Assembly (NCBI GenBank): GCA_015075445.1
Contig: JABTUJ010000047.1
Coordinates: forward strand, 1 to 62,374
Origin: Verrucomicrobiales bacterium
Lineage (GTDB): Bacteria; Verrucomicrobiota; Verrucomicrobiia; Limisphaerales; J093
Length of the DNA: 62,374 nucleotides
Direction of reading: 5' to 3'
The position numbers were made by a program, and so were the translations under genes. Of this stretch, positions 1-7,738 are shown piece by piece. Each line of letters opens with the position of its first letter. Positions within the stretch are counted from its first letter, which is position 1. The notes under the pieces are model-generated. The model saw only the letters and a list, made by a program, of their open reading frames with translations, made no database searches and was not told the DNA's origin.

Positions 1-468
1 CAGTTCGCCCACGCCACGGGCTCCGGCGCGAACGCAACGTTCGAGCTCTGCGATGGCCCCGGGCCCAAAGCCCGGCTGGTCAAACCCGGCGTAGTCAATT
101 CCGCACCACAGGTCGAACCGGTCCGGGTACCGCCCGTAAAGCGTCCGCAGATCGTCAAACCGTTTCCCGGTGGCACCCGTCAGGATCACGGTCCGTTCGA
201 TCCCCACCGCGTCCATGGTGCGCACCCACCGGTCCACCTGATCCGCGGTCTTGGCATACGCGTGGGAGTGCACGTCGATGACGGGAAAGCGCGCCCGTTC
301 AACCCGCGTCTGCGGCACCCGGAAGATCGACTGTGGCCGATAGTCCTTGAGCAAGAGCTGCTCGGGAGCGGTCGGCGGGTCCGCCGTCGCTTCGGCCGCC
401 GCTGCCGGCCCTGGGAACCCAGTCAAACCCAGGCCAACCCCAAGGACCGCGAAGCTGTGGAGATTCAT
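1..468 (-). CDS. Amidohydrolase-family protein, N-terminal part
   Basis: From the ATG at 468, 156 codons run leftward off the window edge, so only the N-terminus is present. The first ~27 residues are a signal peptide (hydrophobic, ending in an Ala-rich cleavage region), so the enzyme is probably exported. Residues 62-71 read PVIDVHSHAY; the H67-x-H69 pair after a beta strand is the usual first metal-binding motif of TIM-barrel metal-dependent hydrolases (Amidohydro_2 type). The following text (VDRWVRTMDAVGIERTVIL) fits the first helix and second strand of that barrel. Substrate is unknown. It is divergent from the response regulator at 638, with 169 bp between them. Family call is fairly secure, function is not. 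Confidence 0.8.
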   Translation of the reverse strand, partial: MNLHSFAVLGVGLGLTGFPGPAAAAEATADPPTAPEQLLLKDYRPQSIFRVPQTRVERARFPVIDVHSHAYAKTADQVDRWVRTMDAVGIERTVILTGATGKRFDDLRTLYGRYPDRFDLWCGIDYAGFDQPGFGPGAIAELERCVRAGARGVGEL

Positions 469-637
469 GCCCGGAATTCTTCGCGCAGGCTGGCTCCAGG
501 GCAAGCAGCTTCCGCACGGCGGCCTTTCCGTTGGCCACGGAGCGTTTCGCAGAGCACATTCCGCCAAACGGACCTCCGGGAAGACCGGGTGAGCCCGTGA
601 CGGGTGTGCCGGGGCCCGCCGCCCGTGCTGGCCGGAT

Positions 638-1339
638 GTGAAGATCCTGTTGATCGAAGATGATCCGAGAGTCGCCCGCTTCGTGCTGCGCGGGCTGAAG
701 GAGGAGGGCTTTGTCGTGGACCACGCGGCCGACGGCGACGACGGACTGCACGCCGCCGCGACGGGCAGCTATGAGCTGGTGATTCTCGACGTGCTGCTGC
801 CCCGGCGCGACGGGTTCGAGGTCCTCACCCGGCTGCGCCGGTCCGGCTCCACCACGCGCGTCCTGATGCTGACCGCGCGGGATGCCGTGGCCGACCGGGT
901 GAAAGGGCTCGAGGGCGGCGCGGACGATTACCTCGTCAAGCCCTTCGCCTTTGCCGAGTTGCTGGCCCGCATTCGGGCCCTGCTGCGCCGGCCGCGCACC
1001 GAGGAACCCGTCGTATTGACCGCGGGGGACCTGCAAATCGACACCCGCCGGCAATCCGTCAGCCGCGCCGGCCGGCCGGTACCACTGACCGCCAAGGAAT
1101 ACGCCGTGCTGGTCTGCCTGGTCCGTCAGGCCGGCGAAGTCCTCACCCGTACCCGGCTGGCCGAACAAGCCTGGGACGAGAACTTCGATCCCCTCACCAA
1201 CGTCATCGACGTCACGATCTATCATCTGCGGGAGAAGGTCGATCGCGGGTTCGGTCAGCGGCTGATCCACACCGTGCGCGGTCGGGGGTACGTGTTGCGG
1301 CCGGACGAACCCACGGCGAATGCCGCGGCCGGTGAATGA
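638..1339 (+). CDS. OmpR/PhoB-family response regulator
   Basis: A 233-residue two-domain regulator starting at GTG 638 (KILLIEDD follows immediately, the normal receiver start). The receiver has the acidic pocket E7-D8-D9, phospho-acceptor D51 in ILDVLLP, T79 and K101 (VKPFAF). The C-terminal half is a winged helix of the Trans_reg_C type ending in the typical IHTVRGRGYVL wing. It should be phosphorylated by the kinase encoded 57 bp downstream and bind DNA as a dimer. The spacer to the kinase carries three TTCA direct repeats 11 bp apart, a likely own binding site, which recurs upstream of the metalloprotease at 2955. CusR/QseB-like by general appearance. Confidence 0.95.
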   Translation: MKILLIEDDPRVARFVLRGLKEEGFVVDHAADGDDGLHAAATGSYELVILDVLLPRRDGFEVLTRLRRSGSTTRVLMLTARDAVADRVKGLEGGADDYLVKPFAFAELLARIRALLRRPRTEEPVVLTAGDLQIDTRRQSVSRAGRPVPLTAKEYAVLVCLVRQAGEVLTRTRLAEQAWDENFDPLTNVIDVTIYHLREKVDRGFGQRLIHTVRGRGYVLRPDEPTANAAAGE

Positions 1340-1346
1340 AAGGGAC

Positions 1347-1375
1347 TTCATGTCCGGTTCACCCACTTTTCATCG
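1347..1375 (+). promoter_or_regulatory. Triple TTCA direct repeat, candidate response-regulator box
   Basis: TTCA occurs at 1347, 1358 and 1369, exactly one helical turn (11 bp) apart, between the response-regulator stop and the kinase start. OmpR/PhoB-type regulators bind tandem half-sites with this period. The same arrangement is found at 2905-2931. Binding is inferred. Confidence 0.55.
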
Positions 1376-1396
1376 AGCCCAACGCAGGATGACGGC

Positions 1397-2881
1397 GTGC
1401 GCTCCCCACCCGTCACGCGCTTCGTCCGGGCCGGGCCGGATCCGGTGAAGACTGCCCGCGCACGCCTGCTTTGGGGGTTGGTGGCGCTGTTGGCCGTTGC
1501 GCTCGCCCTTGGTTGTCCCTTGGTCTACGTCCTGGCGCGCGACCAGCTCCGCGGTACGGCCGACCAGTTCGTGGCCGACAAGGCCCGGATCCTGGCGCGG
1601 GCGGTCAACCCCGAGAACATCGCCTATGTGCGCTTCGATGAGCGGGACTGGCGCGCGGACCGGTTCGTGCCGTTTGCCCAGACGTTCGACCTCGACTGGA
1701 ACCCGCGCTTTGTGTCGAGCCGGCTCGATGCGCCCATCCTGCCAACGGAGGAGGTCCAACGCTTTGCGGCTCATCCCCTGGGCCTGCTGGTGCACGACGC
1801 CGTCGGTCCGGAGGGAGAGCGGTATCGGATGGCCACGCTCAGCATCGAGCGGGCGGGCGAGGTCCTCGGCTACGCCCAGGTCGGCGTTCGCCAGACCGAG
1901 CGGGACGCCCCCCTCCGGCGGCTTGCGGCCAGCCTGCTCGGCGGGTCCCTCGTCACCCTGGCCCTCGCCCTCGCCGGCATCTGGCTCACCCTCCGCCAGT
2001 GGGAGCTCCCCATGGCCACGATGGCCGCAACGGCCCGGAACGTGACCGCCAGCGGCGGCAGCCGCCACCGGTTCGTGGCCCCGCCCGACGCCCCCGAGTT
2101 GGTCGAGATCGCCCACACGTTCAACGCCCTGCTCGACCACCTCGCCTCCCTCCAGCAGTCCCAGCAAGAACTCCTCGCCGATGCCGCCCACGAATTGCGC
2201 ACGCCGCTCACCGTCCTGCGCGGAGAACTCGAGGTGACCCTGCGCCGCGAGCGGGCGCAACCGAGTACCGCAGGACCCTCGAGGACAGCCTGTCGCGGCG
2301 AGATCGAACGGCTGTCCAGCCTTACGGACAACCTGCTGACCCTCGCCCGGATGGACGCCCGCCCGCCGATGGGCCTGGAGGAAACCCTCGACCTTGGGAC
2401 CCTTTGCCGCGAGGCCGCCGAACGGCTTGCCCCCTCCGCCCGGGACGCAGGGATCCAGTTCCGGATCGAAGCCACGGCCACCCTCTTCCTCCGGGGAGAC
2501 CGCCTCGCCCTCGAGCGCGTTCTGGCGAACCTCCTCGACAACGCCCTGCGCCACACCCCGCGCGGGGAGACGGTCAGGCTGCGTGCCTTCCGCGACCGCC
2601 ACGAGGGCGTGGTGGAGGTCATCGATTCCGGCCCCGGCATCGCCCCCGAACATCACCCCCGCCTCTTCGAACGCTTCTACCGCGTCGAGACCGGCCGGCC
2701 CCGCGAGCGCGGCGGGGCCGGGCTGGGTCTGGCCATCGTCAAGGCCCTCGTCACCGCCCACGGCGGCGCGGTGGCGGTGCGGAGCGAGGTGGGACGGGGG
2801 AGCAGCTTCGTGGTCCGGCTGCCCCTGGCGGATCGGGCGATCCAGCGCGCCGCACCTGGGCCGGCGGTCAAGGAAGCATGA
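1397..2881 (+). CDS. Membrane sensor histidine kinase
   Basis: A 494-residue kinase (from GTG 1397; GTG 1445 is an in-frame alternative giving MKTARARLLWG just before the first membrane helix). TM1 is about residues 26-46 and TM2 178-199, enclosing a ~130-residue periplasmic sensor region. A HAMP-like linker follows, then the HisKA motif ADAAHELRTP with phospho-acceptor H265, the N box (NLLDNALRHTP), G1 (DSGPGIAP), F (LFERFYR) and G2 (GGAGLGLAIVKAL) boxes. All ATPase boxes are intact. It lies 57 bp after its cognate regulator in the same orientation. The signal is unknown; order and domain make-up resemble heavy-metal or envelope-stress sensors such as CusS. Confidence 0.94.
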   Translation: MRSPPVTRFVRAGPDPVKTARARLLWGLVALLAVALALGCPLVYVLARDQLRGTADQFVADKARILARAVNPENIAYVRFDERDWRADRFVPFAQTFDLDWNPRFVSSRLDAPILPTEEVQRFAAHPLGLLVHDAVGPEGERYRMATLSIERAGEVLGYAQVGVRQTERDAPLRRLAASLLGGSLVTLALALAGIWLTLRQWELPMATMAATARNVTASGGSRHRFVAPPDAPELVEIAHTFNALLDHLASLQQSQQELLADAAHELRTPLTVLRGELEVTLRRERAQPSTAGPSRTACRGEIERLSSLTDNLLTLARMDARPPMGLEETLDLGTLCREAAERLAPSARDAGIQFRIEATATLFLRGDRLALERVLANLLDNALRHTPRGETVRLRAFRDRHEGVVEVIDSGPGIAPEHHPRLFERFYRVETGRPRERGGAGLGLAIVKALVTAHGGAVAVRSEVGRGSSFVVRLPLADRAIQRAAPGPAVKEA

Positions 2882-2904
2882 CTGATGGCAAGTATGAAAG
2901 AGCT

Positions 2905-2931
2905 TTCATCATGCGTTCATCGTCGTTTCAT
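2905..2931 (+). promoter_or_regulatory. Second triple TTCA direct repeat before the protease gene
   Basis: TTCA at 2905, 2916 and 2927, again with exact 11-bp spacing, the last copy ending 25 bp before the ATG of the metalloprotease gene. The repeats extend to TTTCATC / GTTCATC / TTTCATC. The shared architecture with 1347-1375 suggests that the adjacent response regulator controls the protease. No convincing -10 was identified. Confidence 0.55.
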
Positions 2932-2954
2932 CCCCGCGCGGTCACGCTCGCGCC

Positions 2955-5900
2955 ATGAAACGTGCTTTCCGCGTCCTCCCGTTTCCACCCAACGCCGGGT
3001 CCCCTTCCCCGCGGCGGCGGCGCGCCTGCCTGGCCCTGTTGGCGACCCTGATGAGCGGCTGGGTCTGCGCCCAGCAAGTGCACGTCTTTGACGAGCCGCT
3101 GGGGACGGATGGGAGCACCCCCGAGAATCTCATCAAGCCCGACCCGGGCGAGTATCAGATCCTGCTCATCCCCGTCGTCACCGCGGCGGCGCCCTTCGAC
3201 CCGGTGAACAATCTCCTGAACACCTACGATCCCGCCGCGCCCAACCTGCGGCAGGACTTGATGGACCGGATGGCCGAAGTCGCGGACTTCTGGGACGAGG
3301 CCTCGTACGGGCAGATCGGCCTGACGGCGACGGTGCTGGATCGCTACTATCAGATGCCCCTCGAGGCCGAGGACTACTATCGCCCAGACTACGTCGCGGC
3401 CGGCATCATTGGCCGCCCGGTGATCAGCCCGCCGGCGGAGGTTCCCGGGGGCGACCTGGTCCTGCGGCTCCAGTTGGCGGACGCGCCGGAGACAGCCCTC
3501 ACGCTGACGCTCAACGCCGCCAACTCTCCCTACACGCATGCCGCTCTGACGGACGCGCTGCGCGCCCAGGTGGATCCGGATGTGCTCGAGCTCGAAGTCA
3601 GCGCCGACAACCGTCTCCGGATCTTCGTGGCCCAGCGCCACGTCGATGAAGGGGTTTTCGTCCACGTGGACATGGCCCAGTCCGACGCCGATGTGGTGGC
3701 CGCGCTCGGCTTGGACGAAGGCGGGGCTTCGGACGCGTTGGTCATTGCCCAGTCTGTGGGGGTGACCTTTCCCCTGACCGTGCCGGCGGACGAACAAGTG
3801 GGCATTCAGCTCGTGTTCGAGTCCGGCATGACCAGGGAGTTCATCTGGCTGGTGCCGGGAGGTTCGACGTTCAACTCCGCCGCCGCGTTTGTCGCCGCGC
3901 ACGGGAGCGACCTTCCGGATGCCACCGTCAGCGTGGCGGGGAACGAACTGCGCTTCGATCTCGCATTTGACCCCACGGAAACGGTGGTCGGCGTCAACTT
4001 CGATGCCAAGGCACCCGGTTTGGTCTCGGTGACCGCCAAGTGGGGGTTCGACGACGCGCTGTGGGGGCTGGACATTGTCCTGGTTACCGACGGCGTGGTC
4101 ACGCATGCCAAGCGCAACACGCTCAAGGTGAATGCCCGACTCGTGCTGGGTCAGGCCATGGCCGCGTACATGCTCAATGAGTTGACCCGCCCACCTGGCG
4201 GGGGTGCTGACCCGATCCCGAACACGCCCATCGTGGCCGCGAACGAGGCCCAGATCGACGCCACTTTCGCCGACGTATTGGGCGACTACCACGCCGTGGT
4301 CGCCGTCTTTCTGGACATCACGGGCAAGCGTGCGCAGGCGTTCGGCGGCTCGATGGACATCGGCATCCAGAACGGCGGCTACCTCTACACGTACCAGACG
4401 TATTCGGATGGCCAGGTGGTCTTCGGCGGCACCGGCGCGGGCACGCTGGCGCACGAGACCGGTCATAGCATCGGATTCCCGGACCTCTACAACAACAGCA
4501 GCGGCAACTACGATCCGGAGCTCAACTACCCGAACGACTACGACATCATGAACCGCTCGGTGCTTCATCATCCCGGCGCCTGGGCCAAGACCGTCAAGTC
4601 GGATTGGGTGCTCGATGATGTGGGGGGAATGGACCTCTTTCCCGAGCCCCAACAACCCGGGGCCGAGACGCGCAGCTATGTGATCACCCCGCTCGAACGC
4701 GCCACGGCCAGCTACGACAGCCAACTGGCCGGCGTGCCGGCGGACCGTGAGCTGGTCAAGACCGTCCGGCTGCCGCTCGGCCACGGCCCGGCGGGCGACG
4801 ACCATTACCTTCTGCTGCAGAACCGTCAGGCCGGTCCGCAGTTCAGCCAGAACCTGCCGCTTGCGCCCGGCCACACCGACCCGGGCGGCGTCTATCTCAC
4901 CGACTGCATCAGCACCAAGACCTACAACTACTTCGAGATCACCACCCGGAACTATGTGCATCCGCTCACCGACCGAGCCCTGCTGACCGGGAGCAATGTC
5001 ACACCGCTCCAGGCGCAGGCACCGCTCGACACCCTCGACTTCCTGGCGGCTTACCCGGCCTACGCCGGTCTCGACATCCGGATCGTCGGCGAACTGACGG
5101 GCCCCGGCGGCGTGCGCAGCTACCTCGTGGATGTCACCCGGGAACAGTCCGACTTCCTGGATCTGCGCATTGCCCCCTGGGGCGCGCCTCCCTGGGAATC
5201 GCCCGACATCTGGATCGAGCACGGCGACAAGGCCAACCTCTCCGAAGTCCCGCTCGAAGGAAACGGCGACGACACCCGCTGGTCGGGCGACTACGATCCG
5301 CAGGCCAATGATGGCCAACCGCTCAACTGGATCCGGGTCCGGGTCACCAACGACGGCACTATCGAGGCGCGCGAGGTCCAGGTGCGTCTCCAGCTCAACC
5401 AGCCGGGCGGCCTGGGCGATACCGGCACTTGGGAGGAGTTTCCGTTGTCCGACCCGCAGGACATCGGCCCCGGCGGCGAGGCCATCTTCAATTTCCCCTG
5501 GAATCCCACCGTTGGTGCCCACACCTGTCTCAAGGCCGAGGTCTTTCGCTGGGAGGCCGATCTCGGCGACCTCACCCCCGGCAACAATGGCACGCAGGAG
5601 AATGTGGTCACCTTCCAGCCCACCTCCAACAGCCCCTGGAACCTGACCGACTTCCAGGTCGAGGTCTTCAATCCCTTCGACCACAGCCTCGACATCCATG
5701 TCGTCCCGGAGAACGTGCCGTACGGCATGGGCGTCCGCGTCGAGGAGTCCTTCTTCAACCTGCCCGCCCGCAGTTCGATGCTGCGAAAGGCAACGCTGCG
5801 AATCGATGACTCGGTGTATCTGACCCCGCAGCCCGACGGCAGCGGCGGCCTGTTCTTCCCCTACAACGATCCGCTCATCGGCACCATCGTGCCCCAGGAC

Positions 5901-7283
5901 CGCTTCGTCGCGCAGTTCCACCTCGCCGGCTTTGCCGCCCCGGACGGCGATTACGACGTGCCCATTGGCGGCGTGACCTACAACGTGTTTCCGACGACGA
6001 CGACCAGTCTGAGCGCGGCGGCTACGCTGGGGGGATGTGACGCGCTGGTGGTCGTGGGCAGCACCACGCCGCCCGCGGGCAACGAAACGCTCGAAGTGGA
6101 GGTGCGCTATCCGTCCGGTCGCACCGAGTGGATCCGGTTCGAGACCGCGGCGAACGGCACGTTCATGATCTCCTTCCCACCCAAGGAAGGCGGGAACCTC
6201 CATCTGCGCGTTCGCTATCCTCCGGGCGGTCTTTTTGCCCCGACCGAGGCGCCGCCCTTCATGGTGTTCAACCCCTGGTTGAACGTGGAAGCCGTCATCG
6301 CGCCGGCAACCGGTGGCACCGTGGAGGGCGCCGGTTGCTTCCCGGCCGGGGCGACAACGACGCTCACCGCCATGCCCAAGCCGGGCTTCCGCTTCGCCGG
6401 TTGGCGGGACAAGCGCACGGACAGACTCGTCTCGAGCAGCAACCCGGTGCGCGTGACCCTCGCCACCAACGTCAGTTACGTCGCCTCCTTTGACCCCGAC
6501 CCGCGCACGGCCGCGCCGGACCTCGCGGTGGTCGCCTTCGCGGCCCCCGCCGAAGCGAGCGCCCGCGCTCGGTTGACGGGTCAGGTCACGTTGCGTCTCG
6601 CCAACCACGGCTCGGCTCACATCACCGGACCCTTCCAAGTCGCCCTGTACCTCTCCTCGCACACCAACATCCTCAGCGACGAGTCGATCCTGTTGCGTGC
6701 TCCCCACGCCATCCGCTCACTTGCCCAAGGTGCCAGCGCCATCCTCCCCCGCAACACCTTCCTCCAACTGCCGAACGTGCCGGCGGGCCGCTACTATGTC
6801 CATGCGGTGCTCGATGTCGCGGGCGTGATCCGGGAACTGGACGAGCGCAACAACGTGGCCGTCCTCCCCATCACCATCACCCGGGGGACCACCTACGAAG
6901 AATGGCTTGCCGCGAACCGCTTCAAGGCCGGGCGACCCGAGGAAGACGACGATGCCAATGGCCTGTCGAACTTCACCGAGTACTACTTCAACCAGAACCC
7001 GCTCGACCCGAAGGACACCGGCAATTTGCCGCAGATCATTGCCACCGACGACGGACTCGAACTCCGCCTCACCCGCCTCCGGTCGTCGGACGGCGTCCGC
7101 GGCGTGCTCGAGTTGACGACCGCGCTCGGCATCCGCACCACCTGGCGCGAGGCCATCGAGAATCGTGACTACCACCTGCTCGCCCGCCGACCCGACGGCG
7201 CGGCGGAGGAGGTGCGTTACCGCCTCGCCCCGCGCCAACGCCAGGCCACCTTCTATCGGTTCGTGGTGCGCCCCAGCCTCTGA
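2955..7283 (+). CDS. Large secreted M6-like metalloprotease with CARDB and repeat domains
   Basis: A 1442-residue exported protein; the first ~40 residues are a long signal peptide (basic region, hydrophobic core, cut near VCAQQ). The zinc site is H500-E501-x-x-H504 followed by G507 and D510 in HETGHSIGFPDLY, the pattern of M6 (immune inhibitor A-like) metalloproteases. C-terminal to it come beta-rich regions: a CARDB-like segment near 790-870, an InlB-B/Flg_new-like segment near 1115-1180 (GGTVEGAGCFPAGATTTLTA...GYRFAGW-type), a second CARDB-like domain near 1190-1300, and a D/N-rich EF-hand-like calcium loop (DDDANGLSNFTEYYF) near 1335 as seen at the ends of many verrucomicrobial surface proteins. 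Likely a cell-surface or secreted protease; target unknown. Probably controlled by the preceding two-component system. Confidence 0.85.
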   Translation: MKRAFRVLPFPPNAGSPSPRRRRACLALLATLMSGWVCAQQVHVFDEPLGTDGSTPENLIKPDPGEYQILLIPVVTAAAPFDPVNNLLNTYDPAAPNLRQDLMDRMAEVADFWDEASYGQIGLTATVLDRYYQMPLEAEDYYRPDYVAAGIIGRPVISPPAEVPGGDLVLRLQLADAPETALTLTLNAANSPYTHAALTDALRAQVDPDVLELEVSADNRLRIFVAQRHVDEGVFVHVDMAQSDADVVAALGLDEGGASDALVIAQSVGVTFPLTVPADEQVGIQLVFESGMTREFIWLVPGGSTFNSAAAFVAAHGSDLPDATVSVAGNELRFDLAFDPTETVVGVNFDAKAPGLVSVTAKWGFDDALWGLDIVLVTDGVVTHAKRNTLKVNARLVLGQAMAAYMLNELTRPPGGGADPIPNTPIVAANEAQIDATFADVLGDYHAVVAVFLDITGKRAQAFGGSMDIGIQNGGYLYTYQTYSDGQVVFGGTGAGTLAHETGHSIGFPDLYNNSSGNYDPELNYPNDYDIMNRSVLHHPGAWAKTVKSDWVLDDVGGMDLFPEPQQPGAETRSYVITPLERATASYDSQLAGVPADRELVKTVRLPLGHGPAGDDHYLLLQNRQAGPQFSQNLPLAPGHTDPGGVYLTDCISTKTYNYFEITTRNYVHPLTDRALLTGSNVTPLQAQAPLDTLDFLAAYPAYAGLDIRIVGELTGPGGVRSYLVDVTREQSDFLDLRIAPWGAPPWESPDIWIEHGDKANLSEVPLEGNGDDTRWSGDYDPQANDGQPLNWIRVRVTNDGTIEAREVQVRLQLNQPGGLGDTGTWEEFPLSDPQDIGPGGEAIFNFPWNPTVGAHTCLKAEVFRWEADLGDLTPGNNGTQENVVTFQPTSNSPWNLTDFQVEVFNPFDHSLDIHVVPENVPYGMGVRVEESFFNLPARSSMLRKATLRIDDSVYLTPQPDGSGGLFFPYNDPLIGTIVPQDRFVAQFHLAGFAAPDGDYDVPIGGVTYNVFPTTTTSLSAAATLGGCDALVVVGSTTPPAGNETLEVEVRYPSGRTEWIRFETAANGTFMISFPPKEGGNLHLRVRYPPGGLFAPTEAPPFMVFNPWLNVEAVIAPATGGTVEGAGCFPAGATTTLTAMPKPGFRFAGWRDKRTDRLVSSSNPVRVTLATNVSYVASFDPDPRTAAPDLAVVAFAAPAEASARARLTGQVTLRLANHGSAHITGPFQVALYLSSHTNILSDESILLRAPHAIRSLAQGASAILPRNTFLQLPNVPAGRYYVHAVLDVAGVIRELDERNNVAVLPITITRGTTYEEWLAANRFKAGRPEEDDDANGLSNFTEYYFNQNPLDPKDTGNLPQIIATDDGLELRLTRLRSSDGVRGVLELTTALGIRTTWREAIENRDYHLLARRPDGAAEEVRYRLAPRQRQATFYRFVVRPSL

Positions 7284-7302
7284 CCCGCACGTGATGCGGG
7301 TC
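7282..7302 (+). terminator. Hairpin at the protease stop codon
   Basis: GACCCGCA, a 5-nt loop and TGCGGGTC form a perfect 8-bp GC stem overlapping the stop codon of the protease gene. No U-tract follows, so it is only a possible terminator or 3'-end stabiliser. Confidence 0.4.
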
Positions 7303-7318
7303 CCCAGCTCTCTCTTCC

Positions 7319-7721
7319 CATGAACCGTCCGGTGAGGGCACCGGGCCTACAACCTGTAGGCCGGGTCCCCGGACCCGGCGGGGGAGGGTTCCTGGGCCCT
7401 GAGCAGATCCGGGAGGACCACGTCACTTCCCCCATCCCCGATGTTCGCAATCTGCGGAGGATCCAGGGACGAGGGATTTCTCCGCCGATTTCGAACATAG
7501 GGGATGGGGGAAACCGAGAACTCCGTCATTCCAATTCCCGATGTTCGCAATCTGCGGAGGGTCCGGGGACGGGGGGTTCTCCGCCGATTTCGAACATAGG
7601 GGATTGGGGGAGCCGAGAACTCCCCATCCGAATTCCCGATGTTCGCAATCTGCGGAGGATCCAGGGACGGGGGTTTCTCCGCCAGTTTCGAACATCAGGG
7701 ATGGGGCTGAGGGAGGCGGTC
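7319..7721. repeat. Composite hairpin repeat, locus A (three hairpin copies)
   Basis: This convergent intergenic region has no gene. It begins with a module (7319-7432) almost identical to 18486-18598, including a CCTACA..TGTAGG hairpin and the string CCTGAGCAGATCC. Then come three imperfect hairpins (about 7431-7509, 7532-7605, 7631-7706) whose arms share GATGTTCGCAATCTGCGGA on the left and TCCGCCGATTTCGAACAT on the right. The left-arm mismatches are the same in all three copies, so they were duplicated after the mismatches arose. Related hairpins occur at 18596-18674 and 38096-38174. Confidence 0.85.
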
Positions 7722-7738
7722 CATGAGAAAGGCCCGCG

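Noticed and set aside
2928..6707. A long open frame antisense to the metalloprotease
   Set aside because: It mirrors the codon pattern of the real gene on the other strand in high-G+C DNA and gives no recognisable motif; the plus frame has the signal peptide and zinc site.
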